The translations under genes were made by a program, and so were the position numbers. The notes below the pieces were generated by a model, which worked only from the letters and a program-made list of their open reading frames with translations, ran no database searches and was not told the origin of the DNA. From contig NZ_FLTX01000067.1 in NCBI RefSeq assembly GCF_900092025.1, positions 1-41,789 of the forward strand: a DNA stretch of 41,789 nt, in the 5' to 3' direction. The stretch comes from Xanthomonas bromi. Its GTDB lineage: Bacteria > Pseudomonadota > Gammaproteobacteria > Xanthomonadales > Xanthomonadaceae. Positions 16,781 through 25,152 of this stretch are shown one piece after another. The stretch's first letter is position 1. Each line of letters begins with the position of its first letter.

Positions 16781-18250
16781 ATGGACGTATATGGCGCAAC
16801 GACAGGGGGCTTCCCGAGGGATGCACACACCCGTGGGGTGGAAAGGGAGCAAGAAGTGCGTGCGGTTGTAGCGTCGGTACTAGGGATCGACGCCAGCCAT
16901 GCACACGCGGGGCTGGAATACCAGTCTATCCAGCAGTGGGACTCGCTGCGCCATGCAGCGCTGATGCTGGCGCTGGAGAAGGCGTTCGACGTGGAAATAT
17001 CGGACAACCGGATGGTTGAGCTGTCCTCGGTGCAGTCGATCATCGACTTCATTGAGCACCACGCAGGCGGACAGGCGTCGGTGGCGGTACCCAATGATGG
17101 AAAGGAATCCTCGGTGGCAGGGGAGGAACCGGTGCATCGCGGGTTAAGCGGCATCTACTTCGATCGCAGCCGGATCTCGCGCATCGATGGCGAGGCCGGC
17201 CATCTGGAGTATCGAGGCTACAGCCTGCATGACCTGGTCGGTGCTGCATCCTTCGAGGATGTCTGTCACCTGCTGGTCGAGGGTGAACTGCCAACGGTGC
17301 AGCAGCATGACGAGTTGGGTCGGCTGTTGGCCGATGCCCGGATGGCGACCCCACCCGAGGCCATTGCCCTAGCGCGAAGCATGGCATCAGTGCACCCGAT
17401 GGAGGCACTTAGGACTGGCGTGTCGTTCCTCGGATCGATGCAAGACCGGTTGGCCGACGACGACACCCGTGGCATGCGCGATGCTGGGTTGCGATTGCTT
17501 GCACAAGTGCCGGTGCTGGTCGCTGCCCACCACTGTGCGAGGCGTGGGATGGAATTACGCATTCCCGGCGTGGGTACGCCATTTACCGCAGCATTGCTGC
17601 ACATGCTTTCAGGCAGGATGCCCGATGATCTTTCAGTGGCGATGATGGACCGCGACCTTATTGTCCATGCAGAACATAGTTCGAATGCTTCGGCCTTTAC
17701 CGCGCGTGTTGTGATCGGGTGCAGGGCGGGGGTACATGCCGCCATCACCGCCGCCATCGCCGCGTTCTCCGGCAATCTCCACGGAGGCGCCGCAGAGGAG
17801 GTCATGAAACTTGTGGACGAGGTGGGCAGGCCGGAGCGTGCTGCAGCGTACGTCGAGGCGTGCTTTGCTAGCGGGAAGCCTGTCATGGGGTTCGGGCACC
17901 GTGTCTACCGCACGGAGGATCCACGCGTTCGCCACCTTCGGGATGCGGCGTGGCGCGTCAGCCGCGAGTCGGGCGATACCAGTGCCTTCGAGACCATCCA
18001 GGCCGTGGTGGATGCCATGCGCCCCTATGCACGGCATGGCGTGGAGGCGAACGTCGACCTCTATTCCGGCCTGTTGTACCGAAAGCTGGGGCTGCCCGAC
18101 GACTTGGCAGTTCCGCTCTTCGTGGTCTCCCGCATGGCCGGCTGGCTTGCCCAGGTCATGGAGCAGATGGAGAACAACGTCCTCATTCGTCCGCTGCTCA
18201 AGTACACCGGCGAGCGTGGCCGTCGCCTCGAAATCGGGGTGCGCGGTTAA
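16781..18250 (+). CDS. acyl-carrier domain fused to a citrate synthase-like enzyme
   Basis: Protein of 489 aa with two domains. Residues about 20-95 form a carrier domain: the motif QQWDSLRHAALMLALEKAF has Ser55 as the expected phosphopantetheine site, followed by ELSSVQSIIDFIE. Residues about 120-489 are a short bacterial-type citrate synthase starting GLSGIYFDRSRIS. The three catalytic residues appear intact: His299 in HAEHSSNAS, His334 in NLHGGAAEE and Asp426 in ANVDLYSG. Substrate residues GFGHRVYRTEDPR and RPLLKYTGE are also present. A normal citrate synthase uses free acetyl-CoA. The fused carrier suggests the nucleophile is an acyl or aminoacyl thioester tethered to the same protein and loaded by the adenylation enzyme. 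Start: the GTG at 16769 has no room for a ribosome site, while the ATG at 16781 follows AGGGAG. TAATG overlap with the aconitase gene. Confidence 0.9.
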   Translation: MDVYGATTGGFPRDAHTRGVEREQEVRAVVASVLGIDASHAHAGLEYQSIQQWDSLRHAALMLALEKAFDVEISDNRMVELSSVQSIIDFIEHHAGGQASVAVPNDGKESSVAGEEPVHRGLSGIYFDRSRISRIDGEAGHLEYRGYSLHDLVGAASFEDVCHLLVEGELPTVQQHDELGRLLADARMATPPEAIALARSMASVHPMEALRTGVSFLGSMQDRLADDDTRGMRDAGLRLLAQVPVLVAAHHCARRGMELRIPGVGTPFTAALLHMLSGRMPDDLSVAMMDRDLIVHAEHSSNASAFTARVVIGCRAGVHAAITAAIAAFSGNLHGGAAEEVMKLVDEVGRPERAAAYVEACFASGKPVMGFGHRVYRTEDPRVRHLRDAAWRVSRESGDTSAFETIQAVVDAMRPYARHGVEANVDLYSGLLYRKLGLPDDLAVPLFVVSRMAGWLAQVMEQMENNVLIRPLLKYTGERGRRLEIGVRG

Positions 18251-20883
18251 TGAGCATGCTTCTGGAGCCGGCTCCGCCCCCACCCCCGCCCGCCGCCGAT
18301 GGGGTGCCGGAACCCGCGGTGGATATACCTGCGTTTCTGGCTGGACATGGCCTCGTCGCTTCGGCGCTGCCATGCACGGCCCTGCTGCTCATTGAGTTCC
18401 TGTTGCGTAACGACCAGTTTGGTGCGGCGATGCAGGCGGCCGTAGAGCTGGCAGGCGGCCGGCAACCGCATGGACTGGAAATTGCGTTCCTGCCTGCAAG
18501 GCTGATCATGCAGGACTACACGGGCATCCCGGCGCTAGCTGACCTGGCGGCACTTCGCGATGAACTGGCGGCTGCGGGAAGGGACCCTTGCGTGGTCAAC
18601 CCCGTGCTGAAGACCGACATTGTAGTTGACCATTCGCTCATCGTTGAGTCGGCCGGGACCCGGGACGCACTCGCGGCTAACCAGAAGCTGGAGATGCTGC
18701 GTAATCAAGAGCGTTATGATTTTCTGGCATGGGCGGCCGGCGCGTTCGACCGGGTGAACGTGATTCCCTCGGGGCAGGGCATCGTCCACCAGATCAACAT
18801 GGAGCAGTTGGCCACCTTAGTGGTGCGGCAGGACCAGGCAGGACGCTCGGTGCTCTACCCGGACTCAGTGATCGGCACGGACAGCCATACCACCATGGCC
18901 AATGGGATGGGAATCCTCGGCTGGGGCGTGGGCGGGCTGGAGGCGGAGGCGCTCATGGCAGGAATGCCGGTCAGGATGCCGTTTCCTCGTATCGTCGGGA
19001 TAGCGTTGCGCGGTTCGCTCGGTCCGGGCATCTCGTCTGCCGACCTCGTGCTGGGGTTGACCAACCATCTGCGCAAGGCGGGCGTGGTAGGTGACCTGCT
19101 TGAGTTCTTCGGTGAAGGTGTCCGTTCGCTGGATGTACCGGAACGCTGCACCATCGCCAATATGGCACCGGAGTACGGCGCGATGGGGGCGTACTTCGCC
19201 GTTGACGAACGCACCGTTGCCTACTTGGAAATCACCGGGCGATCGAAGGCGCATTGTGCGCTTGTCGAGCGCTACTACCGTCACCAGGGGCTGTGGGCCC
19301 ATGGAGGGGGGGGGGCTGCACGCTATCCCCGCACGTTGGTGTTCGACCTGGATGCGGTGGAGCGCTGCGTTGCCGGACCCAGCAATCCGCACGAGTGGCT
19401 GCCATTGAAGGCGCTGCCTGCATCGCTGCCCCGCTCTGCAGGTGCGCCACCGGCGGTGGGCTTGGCCGACGGTGCCATCGCACTGGCTGCGATCACGTCC
19501 TGTACCCATACGGCCAACCCCACGGCAATGCTGACCGCCGGTCTGCTCGCCCGCAATGCCGTGGCATGCGGCCTGCGCGTACGTCCACACGTGAAGACGA
19601 GCTTCGCCCCCGGCTCGCAGGCCGTGGTGCGCTACATGCGGGACGCCGGACTAATCGAGCCGATGGAGGCCTTGGGCTTCCACGTGGTGGGCTTTGCATG
19701 CGCTACCTGCAATGGGGGGGGCGGTGAGCTCCATGGAGAGATGGCGCGTGCCATCGAACAGTACGGCATTGCGGCTGCATCCGTGTCCAGCGGGAACCGG
19801 AATTTTCCCGGTCGCATCCATCCGCTGCTTAAGGCGAACTACCTGGCGTCACCGGCGCTGGTCGTGGCATTTGCGCTCGCGGGTACGCTTGACCTTGATG
19901 TCGAACAGGATGCGCTCGGCATGGGCAGACAGGGGCCGGTGTTCCTGCGCCAGATCTGGCCATCGGATGAGGAGGTAGCTGCATTGAAGACGGCAGTACT
20001 GGTGGCATCGTCCTTTCCGGCCAGCCAGGCGCCGATGGAGTCGTTGCAGAAGCGTGGAGGCTTGTTCCCATGGCGGGAGGCGTCGGATTACCTGCGCCGC
20101 CCGCCGTACTTCGATGCCGATAGGCCGCAGGGCAGCAGTGTGGTGGAGGGGGCAAGGGCGCTGTTGGTACTGGGTGACGACATCTCCACCGACCACATTT
20201 CGCCGGTAGGCATGATCGCACCGGACTCACCCGCGGGAACCTATCTGACAGGGCGAGGAGTTGCCTTTTCCGCCTTCAATTCCTATGGTTCGCGGCGCAG
20301 CAACCACGAAGTCATGGTGCGTGGCGCTTTTGCCAACCCACGACTGCACAACCACCTGCTGGCCGATGGGCGGCGGGGTGGAATGACAATCCACCAGCCT
20401 TCGGAGCAAGTGGGGACCGTTTTCGATATCGCCGGCAGGTACGCCGCGGCGGGCGTCCCCATGGTCATCGTAGCCGGTGAGAACTATGGAGTGGGCTCCT
20501 CGCGCGACTGGGCGGCACGTGCACCGGCGCTGCTGGGCGTGACAGCCGTGCTGGCCCGCTCGTTCGAAAGGATCCATCGCTCCAACCTGATCGCCATGGG
20601 CGTGCTTCCCGTTCAGTTGTGCACTCCAGAGGAGGACATGGACTGGTCCGGGTATATCGCAATACGCCCGGTGGCAGGGGAAAGCATCGGCATCGCCACA
20701 CCCATGCGGGTAACAATCATCTCCAACAGCGGGAAGATCCGGCACCAGGATGCCATCACCCGCCTGGATTCCAGCGATGAAGTCGACATCCTCCGCGATG
20801 GCGGCCTGCTGCCGCGGATCCTCTCCCGTCTCATGGAAGTGTCTTACTCCCCGCCTGCAACACCTGACTTGGAAAGCACCTGA
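18250..20883 (+). CDS. aconitase-family hydratase/isomerase
   Basis: Protein of 877 aa, close to the length of AcnA-type aconitases. Three cysteines for a [4Fe-4S] cluster are present at 418 (SCTHTANP), 484 and 487 (CATCNGGGG), with the same 66- and 3-residue spacing as in AcnA. Other landmarks are SVIGTDSHTTMANGMG, SSGNRNFPGRIHP, GDDISTDHISPVG, NSYGSRRSNHEVM and GENYGVGSSRDWA. It begins with an unusual proline-rich leader (PPPPPP). It is positioned directly after the citrate synthase fusion, so it probably isomerises or dehydrates that enzyme's citrate-like product and is not a housekeeping aconitase. The start ATG at 18250 overlaps the previous stop. Two long G runs inside the gene are listed separately. 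Confidence 0.92.
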   Translation: MSMLLEPAPPPPPPAADGVPEPAVDIPAFLAGHGLVASALPCTALLLIEFLLRNDQFGAAMQAAVELAGGRQPHGLEIAFLPARLIMQDYTGIPALADLAALRDELAAAGRDPCVVNPVLKTDIVVDHSLIVESAGTRDALAANQKLEMLRNQERYDFLAWAAGAFDRVNVIPSGQGIVHQINMEQLATLVVRQDQAGRSVLYPDSVIGTDSHTTMANGMGILGWGVGGLEAEALMAGMPVRMPFPRIVGIALRGSLGPGISSADLVLGLTNHLRKAGVVGDLLEFFGEGVRSLDVPERCTIANMAPEYGAMGAYFAVDERTVAYLEITGRSKAHCALVERYYRHQGLWAHGGGGAARYPRTLVFDLDAVERCVAGPSNPHEWLPLKALPASLPRSAGAPPAVGLADGAIALAAITSCTHTANPTAMLTAGLLARNAVACGLRVRPHVKTSFAPGSQAVVRYMRDAGLIEPMEALGFHVVGFACATCNGGGGELHGEMARAIEQYGIAAASVSSGNRNFPGRIHPLLKANYLASPALVVAFALAGTLDLDVEQDALGMGRQGPVFLRQIWPSDEEVAALKTAVLVASSFPASQAPMESLQKRGGLFPWREASDYLRRPPYFDADRPQGSSVVEGARALLVLGDDISTDHISPVGMIAPDSPAGTYLTGRGVAFSAFNSYGSRRSNHEVMVRGAFANPRLHNHLLADGRRGGMTIHQPSEQVGTVFDIAGRYAAAGVPMVIVAGENYGVGSSRDWAARAPALLGVTAVLARSFERIHRSNLIAMGVLPVQLCTPEEDMDWSGYIAIRPVAGESIGIATPMRVTIISNSGKIRHQDAITRLDSSDEVDILRDGGLLPRILSRLMEVSYSPPATPDLEST
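19306..19315 (+). repeat. homopolymer run of 10 G inside the aconitase gene
   Basis: Ten consecutive G at 19306-19315 encode part of a Gly-Gly-Gly-Gly loop (AHGGGGAA). Runs of this length slip during replication in many bacteria, and a one-base change here would frameshift the aconitase and affect the coupled downstream genes. The reading frame is intact in this sequence. Confidence 0.85.
19714..19721 (+). repeat. homopolymer run of 8 G inside the aconitase gene
   Basis: Eight consecutive G at 19714-19721, just after the codon for the third cluster cysteine (Cys487), encode the Gly run in CNGGGGE. Together with the 10-G run 400 bases upstream, it makes this gene the most slippage-prone of the operon. 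Confidence 0.8.
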
Positions 20884-21371
20884 TGGAACCGGATCGCGTC
20901 AAACAGGCGCTGCAGCACGTCCCATGCGGCGTGCTGATCGTTACCACGTTGGACCAGGAGCAGAGACCGGTCGGCTTCACCGCGAGTTCCTTCGTCGCCG
21001 TGTCCTTGTCTCCCGCCACCGTCCTTGTCTGCCTGTCGCATGAGGCGGCCTGCCATGGCGCATTCCAGCAGGCGCAGCGCATCGTCCTCAACATCCTGCA
21101 GGGTCACCATGAACCGCTGGCTCGCAAGTTCGCGACGCGCAGCGTGAACAAGTTCCTTGATGCCGGATTCGTCCACGGACCACACGGGATCCCCGTCCTG
21201 CCAGATGCGCTGATCCGACTCTCTTGCCGCGTAATCGGACGTCATCCGTACTCGGACCACACCATCATGATTGCCCAGGTTGAACAGCTTTCGCAGGCTT
21301 CCGCAGGAGATGCCCTGGTTTCCTACCGGCGCAGGTTGTTGCCGATGGTCCTGGCGGATGCAGCGCCATGA
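20883..21371 (+). CDS. flavin reductase (FMN/NAD(P)H oxidoreductase component)
   Basis: Protein of 162 aa with the split-barrel fold signature of the flavin reductase-like family: GVLIVTTLD, then GFTASSFVAVSLSPATVLVCL (flavin phosphate and isoalloxazine contacts), NILQGHHEPLARKFA, and a C-terminal GDALVSYRRRL. Such enzymes supply reduced FMN to a separate monooxygenase. The matching partner is the NtaA/SnaA/DszA-type monooxygenase at 26128-27501. Overlaps the aconitase stop (TGATG) and the following gene by 4 bases. Confidence 0.87.
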   Translation: MEPDRVKQALQHVPCGVLIVTTLDQEQRPVGFTASSFVAVSLSPATVLVCLSHEAACHGAFQQAQRIVLNILQGHHEPLARKFATRSVNKFLDAGFVHGPHGIPVLPDALIRLSCRVIGRHPYSDHTIMIAQVEQLSQASAGDALVSYRRRLLPMVLADAAP

Positions 21372-22864
21372 CGGTTGCACTTCCGCTTAGAACGCCACGC
21401 TCTCCCATCGAGCTAATCCAGGCATTAGGCTTGGTCGGTGAGGGACCTGCGCAGCAGATACTCTCCCCGGAACGCCTTGATGCCCTGTTGCAGCGTAGGG
21501 CGGGCTTCGACTGGCTCCACTTGGGCCAGACCACGATACCCATCGGACATCTCCTGGACGTGATTCAGTCCGACCCATGCCTGCTGCCACCGCGTACAGG
21601 ACACCTGGGTAACTGGGAAGCCATTGCACGCTGCCAGGCGGGAGCGCCAGATTTCAACTGGGCCGCAGCCGCGGAAGGGTTGGGCTATCCCCTCATCTAC
21701 GGTTTCAACCAGACCGAAAACGAAGCGCTGGACCAGGGGGATGTCGTATACCTTCCAGGATCGCTGGTGGAAGAAGGCCAGCGATCGCCATGCCGCCTGC
21801 ATACCTGGGATGGCCAGCGTTTCGTCGAGCGTAACCGAAGCTCCTCCCTGTTCACGCCGCTGGTCAAAGCGGCCGTTGGGGATGAACTGCTGCCGCTGAG
21901 CCGCTTGCACCGGCAACGGATGGAGCGCCTGTCGCGGTTCAACTTTGTCATGGAGGCAGACGCTCTGCTAGCACACGAGGATCGGCTGCGCAGAATCCTG
22001 GAAGCTTGCGTGGAGGAGGCCGCCGCACAGCCCAACCCACGCGTGGCCCTGCAATCGGTATTCGATCGCCAAGTGGACCTAGCAGCCGTCGTGACCAGGC
22101 AGGACATCGTCCGTCATGGTCCGGGCTGGAAGATGGGCCCGCACTACTACGCGAGTACCGGGGAGCTGGTAGAGACCGCGCTGCTGCCGTTTCGTGCCGT
22201 GGCTCAGCCCGAGGCCTTTTTCTCGGCCATGCCCCAGCATCCTGCCTACCTGCCGGTGGTTGCAGCACCAGCAGTGCAACTAATTGCGGCATTCCTGGGA
22301 ACTCACTACCCACGGTGCCTGGATGCATCCTACCGCACGGATTGTTCGTTCAACCCGCACTTCCACTGGGGAGCGCGGGACATGGCCGGGTATCCCCCCG
22401 TGCAGAATGGATATTTCGCTAGGAGTTCGCGGGCGAAGATTGCGCGCAGGACAGCGGACATGCTGGTTCGTCGGTTCCAGGATCTGGACCCGGTCCTGTT
22501 CGTACTGATTCCCGCATCGATCTTCATGCTGTGCCCGACCGCAGCCAGTGAGGGCGACAGCGAGGCAGTGGCTGACTTGATTGCTAAGGTGCGCGATCGT
22601 GCCGGGGCGCTGCCTGCAGAGAAGGCCATGGCAGGGGTGTCAGATGTAGTTTCCCGCTGGCTGGCGACCGGACCATCGGTATCGCCGTATTTCCTGCGAC
22701 GCTTCCTGCCCCGCAGTGGCGTCGGCCATGGTGCGCCATTGCCGCCGCCTTCCACGCTGGTCAGGCCAGAAGGCTTCACCTCTTTTTCCCTGCGCCAAGC
22801 ATGCATGACTGTGGCAGCCCTCATGGAGCAGGTTCCAGCCCTGCAGGCTGGCCACCATGCGTGA
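21368..22864 (+). CDS. protein of unknown family in the biosynthetic operon
   Basis: Protein of 498 aa. I do not recognise it. There is no signal peptide or membrane segment. The N-terminal 50 residues are helical with a leucine pattern. Notable clusters of potential metal or catalytic residues are GPHYYAS and TDCSFNPHFHWGARDMAGYPP (His-Phe-His), with a Cys-rich LCPTA further on. It lacks the HHxxxDG of NRPS condensation domains, a P-loop, a nucleotide-binding GxGxxG and PLP or SAM signatures. Overlaps at both ends show it belongs to the operon. It may be the step that makes this pathway different from known ones. Confidence 0.75.
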   Translation: MTVALPLRTPRSPIELIQALGLVGEGPAQQILSPERLDALLQRRAGFDWLHLGQTTIPIGHLLDVIQSDPCLLPPRTGHLGNWEAIARCQAGAPDFNWAAAAEGLGYPLIYGFNQTENEALDQGDVVYLPGSLVEEGQRSPCRLHTWDGQRFVERNRSSSLFTPLVKAAVGDELLPLSRLHRQRMERLSRFNFVMEADALLAHEDRLRRILEACVEEAAAQPNPRVALQSVFDRQVDLAAVVTRQDIVRHGPGWKMGPHYYASTGELVETALLPFRAVAQPEAFFSAMPQHPAYLPVVAAPAVQLIAAFLGTHYPRCLDASYRTDCSFNPHFHWGARDMAGYPPVQNGYFARSSRAKIARRTADMLVRRFQDLDPVLFVLIPASIFMLCPTAASEGDSEAVADLIAKVRDRAGALPAEKAMAGVSDVVSRWLATGPSVSPYFLRRFLPRSGVGHGAPLPPPSTLVRPEGFTSFSLRQACMTVAALMEQVPALQAGHHA

Positions 22865-24107
22865 GGAAAGCGGGGAGGTGGCTGCTACTTCTGCGCCGCA
22901 CGCTGGAAACGCGCCGCGCTTGTTGCTGATCGGAGGTGGCCGCGAAGGCCAGGAGATGATGGAGGACGCCGCCTCGCTTGGCATCCGTCTGCTGAACATC
23001 AACAACCATGGCGGGTTCAAGCAAGGGTTCCTGCCCTTCGTGGAGCAGGCGTTCATTGCTGATTATTCCAACGCTTCCTTGATCATCCCGGTAGCCAAGG
23101 CACTGCACGGGGCCATGCCTGTGGATGCCGTGATTTCACTGACCGAAGATGGCCTCGTGCCAGCGTCCTGGGTCAACGAAGCACTTGGCATGGCGGGTGA
23201 GTCGGTGGCAACGGTGGAGGCGTTCAAGGACAAGGTGATTATGCGTCGAAGGCTAGCCGACGCTGGGGTGAGCCCGGTGCAGTTTTGCCAGTTGGAGGGC
23301 GAAGAGGATGCGCTCGCCTTTCTTGGATCGCATGGCGCGTCAATCATCAAGCCCGCAGATGGCGCGGGAAGCCGGGGAATCTACCTGGTCAGTACAGCGC
23401 AGGATGTGCGCGATGCAATGGATGCCCTTGGCACTGCTGGCGCGTCGCGTCTGCTCATGGAGGAGTTCCTGTCAGGCCAGGAGATCAGCGTCGAAGCCTT
23501 CAGCTTCGATGGGACGCATCACATCCTTGCGATGACGGACAAGATGACCAATGCGCGCTTCGTCGAAATAGGGCATCGCATGCCCTCGGTGCTGGACGGG
23601 GCGGCCAAGGAAGACGTAGCGGAGCTCGTCCTGCGGTTTTTGGATGTGATGGGCTTGAGGAACGGTCCGACCCACACCGAGATCAAGTTGACGTCGCGTG
23701 GTCCGCGCATCATCGAGTCACACAACCGCGTAGGCGGCGATCGCATCAATGAGCTGGTCAAGTGCTGTTTTGGATTCAGCTTGAAGGGACTAGCGATGGC
23801 ATGGGCTTGCAGGCAGGTTTCGGCATGGACGCAGGCGCCACTGCCCACCGCGTACGCAGAGATCGCTTTCCTGCTGCCGCCAGTGGGACGAGTGGCCTGC
23901 ATCGAAGGCGTGGACGCGGCCATGGCCGTGCCGGGCAGCGTGGAGGTGCGGATCGACGTGGCGGTAGGTGACTGCATTTCCACCGTAGCCTCATCGCGTG
24001 ATCGCGCCGGACATGTCATCGCGCAAGGAACCAGCAGGGAGGAAGCCCGCGCACGCGTTGAGAAGATGGCATCGCGCGTTTCCATCCAGACGATCCAGGA
24101 GGAGTAG
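22857..24107 (+). CDS. ATP-grasp amino-acid ligase (second copy)
   Basis: Protein of 416 aa with the same architecture as the ligase at 14333-15538: an N-terminal Rossmann-like LLLIGGGREGQ (22-32), IIKPADGAGSRG (163-174), MEEFLSGQEISVEAF (201-215), GPTHTEIKL and ESHNRVGGDRI (270-297). It is a carboxylate-amine ligase that would form an amide through an acyl-phosphate and release ADP. The two copies share the closing HTE...GGDRI layout but differ elsewhere, so they are diverged paralogues with probably different substrates. Eight-base overlap with the preceding gene. Confidence 0.86.
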   Translation: MREESGEVAATSAPHAGNAPRLLLIGGGREGQEMMEDAASLGIRLLNINNHGGFKQGFLPFVEQAFIADYSNASLIIPVAKALHGAMPVDAVISLTEDGLVPASWVNEALGMAGESVATVEAFKDKVIMRRRLADAGVSPVQFCQLEGEEDALAFLGSHGASIIKPADGAGSRGIYLVSTAQDVRDAMDALGTAGASRLLMEEFLSGQEISVEAFSFDGTHHILAMTDKMTNARFVEIGHRMPSVLDGAAKEDVAELVLRFLDVMGLRNGPTHTEIKLTSRGPRIIESHNRVGGDRINELVKCCFGFSLKGLAMAWACRQVSAWTQAPLPTAYAEIAFLLPPVGRVACIEGVDAAMAVPGSVEVRIDVAVGDCISTVASSRDRAGHVIAQGTSREEARARVEKMASRVSIQTIQEE

Positions 24108-24111
24108 GGGC

Positions 24112-25152
24112 ATGGAAGCAACATGGGAAGCGTTGAAACTGAAACTTGTCGAGCCGGTACTGACCCACAAGGGCGTTCGTTCGGTCCTCGAACACCGGAA
24201 GGTAAACATCTGCTGGCAGGGATTTGAAGCGGTGGGTGTCGCCGTCCCGGCCAAGGACTATGGAACAAGTCTGGACATGATTGACGCCGGCCTTACCGTA
24301 GCGACGGCAATGCTCAAGGGACGTGATCCTTTCCAGCTGCAGATGCTGCTGGATGAGATTTCCGGTCCATTGAGCAAGGTTCCGACCGTGCTCGCGGCCA
24401 TCGACATGGCCCTGCACGATCTGATGGGAAAAGCAGCGGGACTCCCTGTGCGTTCCATGCTGGGCCTGGCGGCCAAGCCGCTACCGCCAACCTTTTCATC
24501 CATCGGCATGATGTCGCCAGAGCGCGCGGCGAGCGCCGCCGGCAGCCTCCGCGCATGGCCACGGATCAAGCTGAAGGTGGGAACCGACCCCGACTATGGG
24601 CGCATCCAAGCAGTCCACGCCGTGCACGGTGGAGACATCCTGGTCGATGCCAACGGCGCATGGTCAGCTGAACAGGCCGTGCGTTGTGCGGAACGGCTGT
24701 CCCGGATGGGGGTCTGTGCCATTGAGCAGCCCGTCGCGGCAGGTGATTTGGACGGAATGCGGTTCGTCAAAGACAGGGTGGATATCACGATCATCGCGGA
24801 CGAATCCTGCTCGACCTCGCAGGACGCACTCGCACTGCGAGGTTGCGCCGATGCGGTGAACATCAAGTTGATAAAGTGTGGTGGCCTGAGGAATGCAATG
24901 GGCTTGATCAACGTGGCGCACGCGTGCGGAATGCAGGTGATGCTTGGCTGCAAGCCGGAGAGCACGGTAGGCGTCACCGCCATGGCGCAGTTGGGCGGTA
25001 TGGCGGACTGGATCGACCTTGATGGCCATCTCTGCCTGGAGAATGATCCTTACCAGGGAATCACCATCACCAATGGATATGTAGCGTTCCCGGATGCCGC
25101 AGGGCTTGGGCTAGTGCCTACTTCCTTCAACACGCAGGACATGAACCAATGA
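24112..25152 (+). CDS. enolase-superfamily enzyme, dipeptide epimerase-like
   Basis: Protein of 346 aa with the muconate-lactonising/dipeptide-epimerase layout. General bases lie in IKLKVG (Lys153, Lys155) and VNIKLIK (Lys252). Metal ligands are Asp179 (VDANGAW), Glu205 (IEQPV) and Asp230 (ADES). A C-terminal DLDGH (Asp302, Asp304) matches the DxD pair that in L-Ala-D/L-Glu epimerases (YcjG, YkfB) binds the alpha-ammonium group of a dipeptide. With two dipeptide-type ligases in the operon, racemisation of one residue of the product is the natural inference. The start ATG at 24112 has an AGGAGGAG site and follows the ligase stop by 4 bases. Other enolase-superfamily activities cannot be excluded. 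Confidence 0.82.
   Translation: MEATWEALKLKLVEPVLTHKGVRSVLEHRKVNICWQGFEAVGVAVPAKDYGTSLDMIDAGLTVATAMLKGRDPFQLQMLLDEISGPLSKVPTVLAAIDMALHDLMGKAAGLPVRSMLGLAAKPLPPTFSSIGMMSPERAASAAGSLRAWPRIKLKVGTDPDYGRIQAVHAVHGGDILVDANGAWSAEQAVRCAERLSRMGVCAIEQPVAAGDLDGMRFVKDRVDITIIADESCSTSQDALALRGCADAVNIKLIKCGGLRNAMGLINVAHACGMQVMLGCKPESTVGVTAMAQLGGMADWIDLDGHLCLENDPYQGITITNGYVAFPDAAGLGLVPTSFNTQDMNQ

Noticed and set aside
18250..20883. Aconitase and citrate synthase as plain housekeeping TCA genes
   Set aside because: The carrier fusion, the full translational coupling to ligase and export genes and the IS-rich context argue for a dedicated pathway.
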